Assembly: GCA_003283875.1 (NCBI GenBank)
Contig: QBXD01000004.1
Location: 1 to 52,468, forward strand
Length of the DNA stretch: 52,468 bases
From: SAR116 cluster bacterium AG-321-A13
GTDB lineage: Bacteria; Pseudomonadota; Alphaproteobacteria; Puniceispirillales; Marisalimonadaceae
Reading direction: 5' to 3'
Part shown: positions 16,244-30,672 of the stretch, piece by piece
How positions within the stretch are numbered: position 1 is the stretch's first letter
How the letters are laid out: every line of letters starts with the position of its first letter
Made by a program: the position numbers and the translations under genes
Notes under the pieces: model-generated
What the model was told of the DNA's origin: nothing
The model's database searches: none
The model's input: the letters and a program-made list of their open reading frames with translations, nothing else

Positions 16244-17652
16244 AAAGTCCCCAAAATTTAGGAGTTATTCACTTTATTGGTATTGGTGGAATTGGAATGA
16301 GCGGAATAGCTGAAATTCTGTTTCAATCTGGATATAATGTTCAAGGAAGTGATATAACTGACGGCAATAACATCAATAGACTGAAAAAGCTTGGAATTAA
16401 AGTTTATATAGGACAAAAAAAATCGAATATCCTTAATGCAAAATTAGTTGTTGTATCAACAGCAATCTCTCCAAAAAATATAGAATATATGACAGCAAAA
16501 AAAATGTTCCTACCAGTAGTTCATAGATCTGAAATGCTAGGTGAATTAATGCGCCTTAAACAATCAATTGCAATAGCTGGTACTCATGGCAAAACTACTA
16601 CTACTTCGCTGATAGCCAAGATGATTGAAGAAAATGGAATGGATCCAACAATCATAAATGGAGGTATTATTTCTTCACTGGATAGTAATGCAAAACTTGG
16701 AAACGGTGAATGGATGGTTGTAGAAGCTGATGAGAGTGATGGTAGTTTTGCAAAATTAAATCCAACAGTTGCAATAATTACAAACATTGACTTAGAGCAC
16801 CTTGATTATCATAAATCAGAAGAAAATTTAGAAAGAGCATTCTTGCATTTTGTATCATCGATACCATTTTATGGATTTGTTTGTCTTTGCATAGATAACC
16901 CACGAACACAAAAATTAATTTCAAAACTAGAAAATAAGAGAGTTATCACATATGGCTTGTCTGCTAATGCTGACATTAGAGCAACAAATATTTCGTATAA
17001 AGAAAACAAAATGTTTTTTTCATTAAATATCTCAAACCTAAAAGGTCATAATTATAAGAATTATGAAATAGAGTTTTCTATGATTGGATTACACAATATT
17101 CAAAATGCACTTGCGAGTATAGCTGTAGGAATTGAGCTAGATATTCCAATTACAAAAATTAAGAAAACATTGAAAACCTTTACAGGTATTCAAAGACGAT
17201 TTCAAAAAGTTGGAAATTTTAATAACACATGTATAATTGATGATTATGGACATCATCCCGTTGAAATAAGTGCCGCACTTGCTGCAGCCAGGCTTATTAC
17301 GCCCAAACATAAAATTATAAGTGTTTTTCAACCTCATCGTTATAGTAGATTAAGAGATTTGTTTAACGATTTCTGTAGTTGTTTTAATGATGCTGATTAT
17401 GTTTTACTTCTTGATGTCTTTTCTGCTGGTGAAGAGCCAATTACTAATTTTAAAAGTACTGATTTAGAAGTTGGTTTATCTAACTATGGACATAAGAATG
17501 TATCATACATTAAAGATCAAAAAACCCTAATGAGAACATTATTAAAAATTGCCAACCCAAATGATTTAATAATCTGTCTTGGTGCTGGATCAATAACTAA
17601 AATTGCAAATAAACTAGAAGATAATTTATATTATGAATGTAAAAGTGTTTAA
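16237..17652 (+). CDS. murC: UDP-MurNAc--L-alanine ligase MurC
   Basis: MurC adds the first peptide residue, L-alanine, to UDP-MurNAc. The 471-residue protein has the N-terminal GIGGIGMSG loop (15-23), the ATP P-loop AGTHGKTT (114-121), the central motif NIDLEHLDYH, and DDYGHHPVE in the C-terminal domain, which is characteristic of MurC. It overlaps murG by 7 bp and murB by 20 bp. Confidence 0.97.
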   Translation: MLKSPQNLGVIHFIGIGGIGMSGIAEILFQSGYNVQGSDITDGNNINRLKKLGIKVYIGQKKSNILNAKLVVVSTAISPKNIEYMTAKKMFLPVVHRSEMLGELMRLKQSIAIAGTHGKTTTTSLIAKMIEENGMDPTIINGGIISSLDSNAKLGNGEWMVVEADESDGSFAKLNPTVAIITNIDLEHLDYHKSEENLERAFLHFVSSIPFYGFVCLCIDNPRTQKLISKLENKRVITYGLSANADIRATNISYKENKMFFSLNISNLKGHNYKNYEIEFSMIGLHNIQNALASIAVGIELDIPITKIKKTLKTFTGIQRRFQKVGNFNNTCIIDDYGHHPVEISAALAAARLITPKHKIISVFQPHRYSRLRDLFNDFCSCFNDADYVLLLDVFSAGEEPITNFKSTDLEVGLSNYGHKNVSYIKDQKTLMRTLLKIANPNDLIICLGAGSITKIANKLEDNLYYECKSV

Positions 17653-18526
17653 AAATAAATTTAACGAATGTATTAAATTAGATCATAAATTATCCAAATT
17701 TAATTGGTTCGGTGTGGGCGGTAACGCTGAGATACTTTTTATACCAGAAAATGAAAAAAGCCTGATATTTTTCTTAAAAAACAAACCTCATGAATATAAA
17801 GTTTTAGCAATTGGAGCTGGATCAAACCTATTAATCCGGGATAAAGGGATAAATGGAATTGTATTAGTTACAAAAAAATTAAAAAATATTAGCATTGATA
17901 ATAACGGTGTCATTTCAGCTCAAGCAGGAGCCACAGACGCAGAAGTTGCAAGGTTTGCAAGAGATTGTGAAAGAACTGGTCTAGAATTTTTACTTGGTAT
18001 ACCTGGAACTATCGGAGGGGGTATCAAGATGAATTCTGGAGCATTTGGCTCAGAGTTTAAGGATATTTTAATAGATGTAACAGCAATCAATCTTTCTGGG
18101 GAATTCCGGGTTTTTTCTGTGAAAGAATTAGAAATGCAATATAGAAAAATTGGAATTAGTAATGAGTGGATTTTTTGTAAAGCTCGTTTCAAAAGTACAA
18201 GTGATAATAAACAAAATATAGAGGCAAAAATGAAGCAAATCCTTCATTTAAGAAAAGCAGCCCAACCTACTGGTGTAAAAACAGGCGGTAGCACATTTAA
18301 AAATCCTATTGGTCACAAAGCATGGAAGCTTATAGATCAGGCTGGTTGCAGAGGTTTAAAAGTTGGTGATGCAATGATTTCAGATAAACATTGTAATTTT
18401 ATTATCAATTTAAAGAATTCTTCCGCTCAACAAATTGAAGAATTAGGAGAAAAAGTACAATCTAAAGTTTTTCAAACTTCTGGAATTAGACTGAGTTGGG
18501 AACTGCAAAGAGTTGGTATTAAATGA
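17633..18526 (+). CDS. murB: UDP-N-acetylenolpyruvoylglucosamine reductase MurB
   Basis: MurB reduces enolpyruvyl-UDP-GlcNAc to UDP-MurNAc using NADPH and bound FAD. The 297-residue protein shows the FAD-binding motifs GAGSNLLIRD and GIPGTIGGGI, the active-site serine segment GGSTFKNP and a C-terminal glutamate in WELQRVG. The short form lacking the E. coli-type insertion suggests type II, as is usual in Alphaproteobacteria. Its stop overlaps the ddl start as ATGA. Confidence 0.96.
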   Translation: MNVKVFKNKFNECIKLDHKLSKFNWFGVGGNAEILFIPENEKSLIFFLKNKPHEYKVLAIGAGSNLLIRDKGINGIVLVTKKLKNISIDNNGVISAQAGATDAEVARFARDCERTGLEFLLGIPGTIGGGIKMNSGAFGSEFKDILIDVTAINLSGEFRVFSVKELEMQYRKIGISNEWIFCKARFKSTSDNKQNIEAKMKQILHLRKAAQPTGVKTGGSTFKNPIGHKAWKLIDQAGCRGLKVGDAMISDKHCNFIINLKNSSAQQIEELGEKVQSKVFQTSGIRLSWELQRVGIK

Positions 18527-19455
18527 GAATCATAGATAACATGCACGTTTTATTATTAAAAGGAGGTTATGGTTCAGAGAGGGAAGTGTCTATTAAATCA
18601 GCTGAAGCATGTTCTAAAGCTATAAAAGAAAATGGACTTAAAGTAACTGAAATTGATATCAGTGAAACAAATTTAAATGATTTAATAAACATAAAAGCTG
18701 ATGTTTGTTTTAATGCATTACATGGCAGTTCTGGTGAGAATGGTTCCATTCAAGGATTATTAAATTTATTAAAAATTCCTTATACACATTCAGGAGTAAC
18801 AGCTTCAGCAATTGCTATGAACAAAATTTATTTTAAAAGATTAGTGACTAATGCAACAGAAAATTCAAATGATCCAATAAATTTTCCTAAAACATTAGAA
18901 ATCTTACCTGACAGAAGTATAGATTTCAAAAATCATTGCGGAGCTTTTGTCGTCAAGCCTACAAATGGGGGTAGCTCAGTTGGTGTTGAAATTATTAGAG
19001 AAGGAAATCAAGTCCCAATAATAAATAGTGCCACTTCTTTCAATCTAATGGCAGAAGAGTATGTTGGCTCTAAAGAACTCACAGTGACAGTTTTACAAGA
19101 ACAACCGTTATGTGTAACTGAAATTAAAGCAAGTCAAGATAAAGATTTTTACAACTATAAAGCTAAATATGAAAAAAATGGATCAATACACGATATACCA
19201 GCAAAAATTCCTAAGAATACATATAACCAAGCTATGTCATGGGCACTAAGGGTACATCAAATTATTGGTTGCAAAGGCATTTCAAGAAGTGATTTTAGGT
19301 ATGATGATGAAAATGATAAGTTATATATGCTGGAAATTAATACACAACCTGGAATGACAGAAACTTCCTTATCCCCAGAACAAGCGATGTTTTGCAATAT
19401 AAGCCTAAAAAATATGGTTAAGATTATTATTGAGGAGGCGTCTTACGAATGTTAA
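18523..19455 (+). CDS. ddl: D-alanine--D-alanine ligase Ddl
   Basis: Ddl makes D-Ala-D-Ala for MurF with ATP. The 310-residue ATP-grasp protein shows LKGGYGSEREVSI near the start, the grasp motif KPTNGGSSVGVE and the metal-binding EINTQPGMT near the C terminus. The start overlaps the murB stop (ATGA). An alternative ATG at 18541 would shorten it by six residues. A strong GAGGAGG near its 3' end serves ftsQ. Confidence 0.96.
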   Translation: MRIIDNMHVLLLKGGYGSEREVSIKSAEACSKAIKENGLKVTEIDISETNLNDLINIKADVCFNALHGSSGENGSIQGLLNLLKIPYTHSGVTASAIAMNKIYFKRLVTNATENSNDPINFPKTLEILPDRSIDFKNHCGAFVVKPTNGGSSVGVEIIREGNQVPIINSATSFNLMAEEYVGSKELTVTVLQEQPLCVTEIKASQDKDFYNYKAKYEKNGSIHDIPAKIPKNTYNQAMSWALRVHQIIGCKGISRSDFRYDDENDKLYMLEINTQPGMTETSLSPEQAMFCNISLKNMVKIIIEEASYEC

Positions 19456-20285
19456 GATTAAAACTTAACAAGAAAAATCTTCTAAAAGCAAAATTTTATG
19501 GTTTTGAAACTGAAAAGTTAACGAGACTAATAAATTTATCCTTTTTATTATTGTTTATATTATTATTTTGTGGGTTCTATTTTTTAGGTAGTTTAGATAA
19601 AGATAACATAATAAATAAATTAAAACCGTCGGATCAATTTCTTATCAAAAATGGCTTTAAAATAGAAAATGTATTAATTACAGGAACACGAAATTTATCT
19701 AATAATTATATTAAAGACACTATTGAAATATATAATGATGGAAGTATTTTCAATATTGATCTTTCTTCAATATATAATAAAATTAAACAAAATGCCTGGG
19801 TTAAAGAAGTTTCTATTGAAAGAATTCTTCCAAATATTATTAAAATTAAAATCTTAGAAAATCAACCCATTGCAATTTGGCAGAACAAAAGAAACAACAA
19901 ACTTATAACTGCAAATGGTGACATAATTTTTGATGGGAATGTTAATGATTTTAAAAATGATTTTCCAATAATTAAAGGAAATAAGTCGAAAGAAAATATA
20001 TCCTCTATATTGAAAATATTGAAGACTAATCAAAGTTTTTATGAAAATATTTGGTCACTAACATTCATAAATGAAAGAAGATGGGACTTACATTTTAATC
20101 AAGGATTAGTTGTACGATTGCCATCGAAAGATATAAAAAAGGCATGGGAAAAAATCATTAAACTTCAAAAAAATTATAATGTTTTAAATCTTAGGCTTAC
20201 AGAAATTGACCTCAGAAACCCAAAACAAATACTTGGTAAAATTAATTTTGACAAAAAGTTTATTTTAAAAAGGAAACATTTATGA
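19449..20285 (+). CDS. ftsQ: Cell division protein FtsQ
   Basis: The 278-residue bitopic protein has a basic cytoplasmic N terminus, one transmembrane helix (about 29-47), a POTRA domain (from about residue 70, beginning FKIENVLITGTRN) and a periplasmic beta domain (FtsQ/DivIB). It links early and late divisome proteins through FtsL and FtsB. A GAGGAGG ribosome-binding site lies inside the end of ddl. The stop overlaps the ftsA start as ATGA. The sequence is divergent, and position plus topology support the call. Confidence 0.93.
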   Translation: MLRLKLNKKNLLKAKFYGFETEKLTRLINLSFLLLFILLFCGFYFLGSLDKDNIINKLKPSDQFLIKNGFKIENVLITGTRNLSNNYIKDTIEIYNDGSIFNIDLSSIYNKIKQNAWVKEVSIERILPNIIKIKILENQPIAIWQNKRNNKLITANGDIIFDGNVNDFKNDFPIIKGNKSKENISSILKILKTNQSFYENIWSLTFINERRWDLHFNQGLVVRLPSKDIKKAWEKIIKLQKNYNVLNLRLTEIDLRNPKQILGKINFDKKFILKRKHL

Positions 20286-21538
20286 CAGTGATGAATAATA
20301 TAAAAAGATCAAATGACATATTTGCTGTTATTGATATTGGAAATACAAAAGTATCTTCATTAATAGGGTCATCTACCAAAAATAATGATATACAGGTTAA
20401 AGTATTAGGCTTTGGACAACACGCATCTTTAGGAATTACTAACGGTATTGTTACAGATATGAAAGAGATAGCTAATTCAATTGCTAAAGCAGTTGAAGGA
20501 GCTGAAACTATGGCTGGTTTTCCCATTAATAAAGTCACATGCAGCCTTTCTGGGGGAAGACCAATCACAAAGGTAACACGACATGAATTAAAAATTGAAA
20601 ATGGCCAAGTTATGAAAAGTGATTTAGCCAAAATCGAAAAAATGAATAATCTAAAACCAATTGAAAATTATAAACTTTTATCATCTTCAGTAATTAAATA
20701 TTATATCAACAATAATACACCAGTAGATAATCCAATAGGAATTCATACAGATAATTTATTGGTTGAAATAAGCAATATATATGGACAAGAAAGTGTAATT
20801 AAAAATATTTCTAGTGCTATAGATTTATGTCACTTAACTATTGATAAATTTACTATATGTCCAGAAGCTTCAGGTATTTCTACACTAATTGAAGAAGAAA
20901 GAATGAATGGAGCAATTGTCATTGATCTTGGCGGAAACATGACAAGTATTGGTGTATTTATTAATAATAAAATAGTTTTTTCTGATTCTATTCCAATTGG
21001 AGGTATTCATATTACTAGTGATATAGTCCGTGGATTAGGTGCTAAAGCAGAAGATGCTGAAAAAATTAAGATTTTGTACGGATCAGCAATTTCAAATGAA
21101 ACTGACGAATATACAAAAATTGATGTCCCAATTATTTCTGATGAAGGTGAAATTATAAATCAAAAAATACCTAAAGCCATGTTAACCGCAATAATAAAGC
21201 CTAGAATTGAAGAAATTTTTGAACTTGTGAAAGAAAGACTGATTTTTTTAAAATTTAGAAATAGTTCAATTAATAGAGTTGTTTTGTGTGGTGGAGGAGC
21301 TAATCTTAACAATATTAGAGAACACGCGTCATCTTTCTTAAATATAAATGTCAGAATTGGACGACCAATCGGGCTTATAGATATACCTGAAATTGTACAT
21401 ACCCCAACTTTTTCGTGCTTGACTGGATTATTAATTAAAAGTTTGCAGCATGATAAAAGATTGATTTCAAATAATTTAAATTTAGGTTTATCCAATTATT
21501 TTGGAAGAATTGGCGATTGGCTTGATAAGAATTTATAA
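20282..21538 (+). CDS. ftsA: Cell division protein FtsA
   Basis: FtsA is an actin-like ATPase that tethers FtsZ to the inner membrane and signals to the divisome. The 418-residue protein has the phosphate-1 motif IDIGNTKV (17-24), the 1C-domain segment GVAND/GI-type region around SLGITNGIV, phosphate-2 motif [12 protein letters not shown] and the adenosine motif [11 protein letters not shown] short amphipathic C-terminal helix ([12 protein letters not shown]) fits the membrane-targeting sequence. An AAAGGAA ribosome-binding site precedes the ATG. Confidence 0.96.
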   Translation: MTVMNNIKRSNDIFAVIDIGNTKVSSLIGSSTKNNDIQVKVLGFGQHASLGITNGIVTDMKEIANSIAKAVEGAETMAGFPINKVTCSLSGGRPITKVTRHELKIENGQVMKSDLAKIEKMNNLKPIENYKLLSSSVIKYYINNNTPVDNPIGIHTDNLLVEISNIYGQESVIKNISSAIDLCHLTIDKFTICPEASGISTLIEEERMNGAIVIDLGGNMTSIGVFINNKIVFSDSIPIGGIHITSDIVRGLGAKAEDAEKIKILYGSAISNETDEYTKIDVPIISDEGEIINQKIPKAMLTAIIKPRIEEIFELVKERLIFLKFRNSSINRVVLCGGGANLNNIREHASSFLNINVRIGRPIGLIDIPEIVHTPTFSCLTGLLIKSLQHDKRLISNNLNLGLSNYFGRIGDWLDKNL

Positions 21539-21576
21539 AAACATATTTAACTAATTATAAACCAAGGAGTAAAAAA

Positions 21577-23187
21577 ATGACACTTAATCTTACTATTCCA
21601 GAAAATATAAACGACGCTAAGCCAAAAATTTCGGTAATTGGTATTGGAGGAGCTGGTGGTAATGCCATCAATACCATGATAAATGCAAACATAAATAATA
21701 TAGATTTTATTGCAGCAAATACCGACGGACAAGCTTTGTCTAGAAGCCTAACTACAAGACAAATTCAACTTGGTAAAAATACAACATTAGGTTTAGGGGC
21801 AGGTTCAGATTCTGAGACTGGTAGGAAAGCCGCAGAGGAATCAATTGAAGAAATTATTGCAGAGTTAGGTGATGTTAATATGTTATTTATTACAACTGGA
21901 ATGGGAGGAGGCACCGGCTCAGGCGCGGCACCTGTAATTGCCAAGACCGCAAGAGAAAAAGGTATATTGACAGTAGCCGTAGTTACAAAACCTTTTGACT
22001 TTGAAGGGAAGAAACGAATGGAAGTTGCAGAAAATGGATTAGCTTTGTTAAGAGAAAATGTTGATACGTTAATAGTTATTCCAAATCAAAATCTCTTTAA
22101 AATAGCAAATGAAAAAACCACTTTTGCCGAAGCTTTTAAAATGGCAGATGATGTCCTCTACCAAGGTGTTTGTGGCATAACAAATTTAATAACAAACCCA
22201 GGAATGATTAATTTAGATTTTGCAGATATTAAAACTGTCATGGGAAATATGGGTAAAGCAATGATGGGAACTGGCGAAAGTTCTGGTGAAGAACGAGCTA
22301 AAAATGCTGCTCAATCTGCTCTTAACAATCCTCTATTAGACGATAGTAATATAAAAGGTGCTAAATCTATATTACTAAATATTCAAGGTGGACCAGATAT
22401 GGCTTTGTTCGAAGTTGATGAGGCAGCTAGTAAAATAAGAAATGAGGTTGACGAAAATGCCAATATCATTTTTGGATCATCAATAGATAATAGCTTAGAG
22501 GGAATTATTAAGGTTTCAGTTGTTGCTACTGGTATAAATTATAAAAAACTAGAAAATGCTGAAACCTATCCTTATAAAAATGACAAAGAAATTATACAAA
22601 CAACAGAGATTAGTACTAATAAAATAGATGATCTTGAACTAGAAATTGAAAATAATTCTTCTAATGGATATTCTCATGAATTAGAAGAAGACCCAAACAA
22701 TCAAATAGATTTAGAAACTCAAATAAACCAATTGGATACTTACCAAAATTTTCAACAAGATGAAAAAGACTTTCATAATGAATTACTTAAATCTGATTTA
22801 TCTTCCTTAAATGTAAGTAGTGAAGAATTAAATGATATTTTAGATCATAAGCCTAATAATCAATTTACAGAACCTAAACCTAAAACATTATTTAATCGTT
22901 TTTCATCATTCTTCAGTAATGAGAAACCTGATGAAAAAAAATTAGAGCCAAGCTTAGATATAAAAAATGAAACTTTATCTGAAGAAAAAATTTCAAATTT
23001 GAGTATTAAAGAAGAAAACATTACAGAAATGTCAGCGAAAACTAATAATTTTGATTTGTTTAGCAACAAAGATAAAACTATGCTCGACAATCATCAAATA
23101 AATCTTACAGAGATAGAGCAAGAGCCTAAGGAAGTTGATGAAAAAGTACTTGAAATTCCAGCCTTTCTTAGAAGACAGGCTAACTAG
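21577..23187 (+). CDS. ftsZ: Cell division GTPase FtsZ
   Basis: FtsZ polymerises into the Z-ring. The 536-residue protein has the tubulin G-box GGGTGSG (110-116), GIGGAGGNA at the N terminus, and the T7-loop segment [15 protein letters not shown]. The globular part ends near residue 320. A long Asn/Glu/Asp-rich linker of about 200 residues follows, then the conserved C-terminal peptide [10 protein letters not shown], which binds FtsA and is typical of Alphaproteobacteria. AAGGAG precedes the ATG, 38 bp after ftsA. Confidence 0.98.
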   Translation: MTLNLTIPENINDAKPKISVIGIGGAGGNAINTMINANINNIDFIAANTDGQALSRSLTTRQIQLGKNTTLGLGAGSDSETGRKAAEESIEEIIAELGDVNMLFITTGMGGGTGSGAAPVIAKTAREKGILTVAVVTKPFDFEGKKRMEVAENGLALLRENVDTLIVIPNQNLFKIANEKTTFAEAFKMADDVLYQGVCGITNLITNPGMINLDFADIKTVMGNMGKAMMGTGESSGEERAKNAAQSALNNPLLDDSNIKGAKSILLNIQGGPDMALFEVDEAASKIRNEVDENANIIFGSSIDNSLEGIIKVSVVATGINYKKLENAETYPYKNDKEIIQTTEISTNKIDDLELEIENNSSNGYSHELEEDPNNQIDLETQINQLDTYQNFQQDEKDFHNELLKSDLSSLNVSSEELNDILDHKPNNQFTEPKPKTLFNRFSSFFSNEKPDEKKLEPSLDIKNETLSEEKISNLSIKEENITEMSAKTNNFDLFSNKDKTMLDNHQINLTEIEQEPKEVDEKVLEIPAFLRRQAN

Positions 23188-23268
23188 TTTAGATTGAAAT
23201 ATTTTGTAATTATATGTGATTTGTAATTTATCCCGAACAGGTTATGTATTACTGTGAGGATTTCTAAT

Positions 23269-24237
23269 ATGAATTACATTAATAATTTTACTAAATTCAA
23301 AAACTCAAGACAATTTACTTTGAATAAGATAATAAATTTTTCTGGAGTTGGAGTTCATAACGGTAGAGCTGTATCAATGAGTGTTGAGCCAGCTGATGTA
23401 AACACAGGTATTGTTTTTATAAGGACTGATGTAAAAAATAATAACATAATTAAAGCAGTGATTGAGAACATTTTTGATTCAAATCTATGTACTAAAATAA
23501 AGAACAAGCACGATGTTTCTGTTTCAACAATAGAACATCTCATGGCTGCTTTGAATGCTTTAAGTATTGATAATGCTATTATTAAGATTAATAATTCTGA
23601 GTTACCTGCATTAGATGGGAGCTCTTATGAGTACGTTAAAAAAATGCTTAAATCAGGAATTAAATCACAGTCTGCGAATAAAAGTTATTTAAGAGTTTTG
23701 AGAAAAATAAAGGTAAATGATGGTAAAAGATATATATCTATATCCCCATCCAATGAATTAACAATAAATATATCCATTGATTACCCAGACACAATTATTG
23801 GTAATTCTAAATTTTATTATCCTCATTCAAGAGAGAACTTTATAAACCAATTATCAGAAGCTAGAACATATGCTTTTTTTGAAGATATCGAAAAAATGAG
23901 AATTGCTGGTCTTGCTATAGGTGGCAACCTCAATAATGCTTTAGTAGTTGATAAGTATAAGGTATTAAATCCAGATGGATTGAGGTTTGAAAAAGAATTT
24001 GTTAAACATAAAACATTAGACTGTATAGGTGACTTCTATTTGTTAGGTATGCAATTAGTTGGAGAAGTTAATTGTTTTGCTCCTGGTCATAAACTTAATC
24101 AAATGTTTGTTAAAGAAATTCTGAAAGATAAAAAAAATTATGTAATAGAAAAAGCAATGATTAGCGAATACCCCGAAAAAATTTATAATGTTTTAGCTAA
24201 GAATAATTCTGCCAAAAATATAAATAATGTCGCTTGA
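23269..24237 (+). CDS. lpxC: UDP-3-O-acyl-N-acetylglucosamine deacetylase LpxC
   Basis: LpxC is the committed zinc hydrolase of lipid A synthesis. The protein shows GVGVHNG near the N terminus, the zinc histidine in STIEHLMAAL (His90), and the second zinc site HKTLDCIGD. I chose the ATG at 23269 (322 residues), which has GTGAGGA 8 bases upstream. A GTG at 23254 is inside that ribosome-binding site. The presence of lpxC implies an LPS-bearing outer membrane. There is an 81-bp gap after ftsZ. Confidence 0.96.
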   Translation: MNYINNFTKFKNSRQFTLNKIINFSGVGVHNGRAVSMSVEPADVNTGIVFIRTDVKNNNIIKAVIENIFDSNLCTKIKNKHDVSVSTIEHLMAALNALSIDNAIIKINNSELPALDGSSYEYVKKMLKSGIKSQSANKSYLRVLRKIKVNDGKRYISISPSNELTINISIDYPDTIIGNSKFYYPHSRENFINQLSEARTYAFFEDIEKMRIAGLAIGGNLNNALVVDKYKVLNPDGLRFEKEFVKHKTLDCIGDFYLLGMQLVGEVNCFAPGHKLNQMFVKEILKDKKNYVIEKAMISEYPEKIYNVLAKNNSAKNINNVA

Positions 24238-24333
24238 TTTAAATAATTAATAATCAACATTTTTTTTAATATACAAATCCATTTATAAATAATAAAACTA
24301 CTAAATATTTTATTAATAACTGGAAATTATTGG

Positions 24334-25164
24334 ATGAAATACATAAGAAATAATTACATAATTTCTATAAAATTAATTACTATTTTAATTTTATTAATAA
24401 ATTGTAGTTCAAATAAAAAAGATAATGAAACGATTATATCAGGTGATATAGAAACCTATAAAAGCGGATTATCGTTTCTACAAGACAGTAATTATAGCAA
24501 GGCTGTTGAAGAATTTGATAAACTCTATATAAATCATCCTTTTTCATCACTAGCTAAAAAATCAGAAATAATGACTGCGTACTCTCTATATCAAAATAAT
24601 GAGATAAACAAATCTATAAGTAAGTTAAAAACCTTTAATGAAATGTACCCAAAAGATGAATTTTCTGACTACGCTCATTATCTTTTAGCAATGTGTTATT
24701 ATATACAAATTTCAAATCAAGGTAGAGATCCAAGTTTGTCCTTAAAAGCTCTAAACTCGTTCAAACTTATAACAACAAAATATCCTAATAGTAGGTATGC
24801 AAAAGATTCAAAATTAAAAATCCAATTTATTAAAAATTCTTTAGCAATAAATGAGTTAAATATTGGGAAATTCTATTTGAAAAAAAATGCACCTGCTAGC
24901 TCAATAAAAAGATTTAAAACAATTTTACAAAAATATCAAAATAGTTCAGTGATTCCAGAAACTTTGTATAGACTAACTGAAGCTCTATTAATGATGGGAC
25001 TTAAGAAAGAAGCTATAAAAAGTAATGCTATCTTAAAATATAATTTCCCCAACAGTGAATGGAGTAATTTAAGCAAGGACATTCTTTCTAATATTTCATC
25101 TACTAGTGAAAAAGAAAGTTTCACTTCTTCCATAAAAAACTATTTCGTTACAATTTTTGACTAA
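24334..25164 (+). CDS. bamD: Outer membrane assembly lipoprotein BamD (ComL)
   Basis: BamD is the essential lipoprotein partner of BamA in inserting outer-membrane barrels. The 276-residue protein has a signal peptide ending LLINC, giving a lipidated cysteine at about residue 25, followed by tetratricopeptide-type repeats (YSKAVEEFDKLYINHPFSS, FNEMYPKDEF, KYPNSRYAKDS, KFYLKKNAPASSIKRF). Asparagine at position -1 of the lipobox is unusual, as Gly/Ala/Ser is normal. The gene is between lpxC and recN as in other Alphaproteobacteria. Confidence 0.92.
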   Translation: MKYIRNNYIISIKLITILILLINCSSNKKDNETIISGDIETYKSGLSFLQDSNYSKAVEEFDKLYINHPFSSLAKKSEIMTAYSLYQNNEINKSISKLKTFNEMYPKDEFSDYAHYLLAMCYYIQISNQGRDPSLSLKALNSFKLITTKYPNSRYAKDSKLKIQFIKNSLAINELNIGKFYLKKNAPASSIKRFKTILQKYQNSSVIPETLYRLTEALLMMGLKKEAIKSNAILKYNFPNSEWSNLSKDILSNISSTSEKESFTSSIKNYFVTIFD

Positions 25165-25168
25165 TTAA

Positions 25169-26830
25169 ATGCTAAAAGAATTAATAATTAAAAATATAGT
25201 TCTTATAAAATTCCTCAATATTGAATTTAATAAGGGTCTTTCTGTATTGACTGGAGAAACAGGTACTGGAAAATCAATCCTTCTTGATAGCTTAGGACTG
25301 ATTTTAGGTAATAGAGTTGATTTTAATTTAATTAGAAAAGGTGAAAATGAAGCTTCAGTCACTGCGCTCTTTAAAATTCACAATAATCACACTGCAGCTC
25401 AAATCTTGAATAAATATAATATTGTATTTGAAAAAGAACTTTTAATAAGACGTCAAATAAATTCTAATGGTAAATCAAAATGTTTCGTCAATGATATATT
25501 GATAACTCGTAACGCTTTGTCTGAAATAACTGACTGCTTAGTTGAATTACAAGGTCAATTTGAAGATCGAGGACTTTCAAATATTAAAACACATTTATCA
25601 CTTTTAGACATATATTCAAATCACAATCATTTGATTGAAAGAACAAATAAATCTTTTAATAAACTAAAAGAATTGAAGAAAGAAATTGCTGAAACAAAAA
25701 TTCGTGAAAAAGCAACTACTGATGATAATGAGTGGGTTAAAGAGTCATTCAATCAATTAGAGTCATTAGACCCTAAATTAGGTGAAGAACAAAAGTTAAA
25801 CCAAGCTAAGTTATTTTTAAATAATCGTGAAAAAATTTTTATAGCTATTAATCAATCAAAAATGATTATAGATGAAGAATTAGGAATTGAAGATTTAATT
25901 AACAGACTTTATAAAACTTTTGATAATGTTAGATCAATTGATCGTTTAAATATTAATCAGGCAGTTCAAATTATAGACAGAATTAAAGTTGATATTGAAG
26001 AATTAAAATTCATTGTAAATAGTGAAGCCAGTGAAGTAAGTGAAGACACTCAAAACTTAGAATTAGTAAATGATCGACTCCATGAGTTAAGATCACAAGC
26101 ACGTAAACATAATTGTAATATTGATGATCTTATAAGGATAAAAATGGAACTAAAATTAAAAATAGATCAAAATGACAATAATAAATTTAAGATTGATGAA
26201 CTTCAAAAAAAATATGAAGAATTAAAAGTTGAGTTTGTTGCAAATAGTAAGTTACTATCTGAAAGCAGACGGAAGTCCGCAATATATTTATCAAAAAAAA
26301 TAAATGATGAATTACCCCATCTAAAGTTAGAAAATGCAAATTTTAAAGTTAAATTTGAAGAATTGGAATTAGAAAACGCAACTGAAATAGGTATGGATAA
26401 AGTAATATTTTTAGCATCAACTAATTCTGGTGCGGATGCTCTTCCAATTAATAAAATTGCATCTGGAGGAGAATTATCAAGGTTTTTGTTAGCAATAAAA
26501 GTAGTACTAGAAACTATGGTACATCAAAGAACAATAATTTTTGATGAAATTGACTCAGGTATTGGAGGAGCCGCTGCAAATGCTGTGGGTAATAGACTAG
26601 CTAAATTAGGAAATAATTATCAAACTATGGTAGTAACACATTCTCCACAAGTTACCTCTAAAGGACATTATCATTATCTTGTGCAGAAAAATAATATTAA
26701 TAACAATATTACGACAAATGTCACTCAATTAAATGAAACTGAAAGAGTTGAGGAAATTGCAAGAATGGTTTCAGGAAGCGTTATTACTAATGAAGCTAGG
26801 GAAGCAGCCTCTAAATTATTAAATACTTGA
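25169..26830 (+). CDS. recN: DNA repair protein RecN
   Basis: RecN is an SMC-like ATPase acting early in double-strand break repair. The 553-residue protein has the Walker A motif GETGTGKS (29-36), a glutamine-rich LVELQGQFEDR segment, a central coiled coil (about 150-370), and the C-terminal signature ASGGELSRFLLA followed by Walker B TIIFDEIDSGIGG. It begins 4 bp after bamD with no clear ribosome-binding site, so it may rely on translational coupling. Confidence 0.96.
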   Translation: MLKELIIKNIVLIKFLNIEFNKGLSVLTGETGTGKSILLDSLGLILGNRVDFNLIRKGENEASVTALFKIHNNHTAAQILNKYNIVFEKELLIRRQINSNGKSKCFVNDILITRNALSEITDCLVELQGQFEDRGLSNIKTHLSLLDIYSNHNHLIERTNKSFNKLKELKKEIAETKIREKATTDDNEWVKESFNQLESLDPKLGEEQKLNQAKLFLNNREKIFIAINQSKMIIDEELGIEDLINRLYKTFDNVRSIDRLNINQAVQIIDRIKVDIEELKFIVNSEASEVSEDTQNLELVNDRLHELRSQARKHNCNIDDLIRIKMELKLKIDQNDNNKFKIDELQKKYEELKVEFVANSKLLSESRRKSAIYLSKKINDELPHLKLENANFKVKFEELELENATEIGMDKVIFLASTNSGADALPINKIASGGELSRFLLAIKVVLETMVHQRTIIFDEIDSGIGGAAANAVGNRLAKLGNNYQTMVVTHSPQVTSKGHYHYLVQKNNINNNITTNVTQLNETERVEEIARMVSGSVITNEAREAASKLLNT

Positions 26831-30657
<3,827 letters not shown>

Positions 30658-30672
30658 GGACTACACCTTTGT

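Noticed and set aside
20260-20631. A 123-codon open frame opposite the start of ftsA
   Set aside because: It lies over the conserved FtsA phosphate-1 region and shows no family resemblance.
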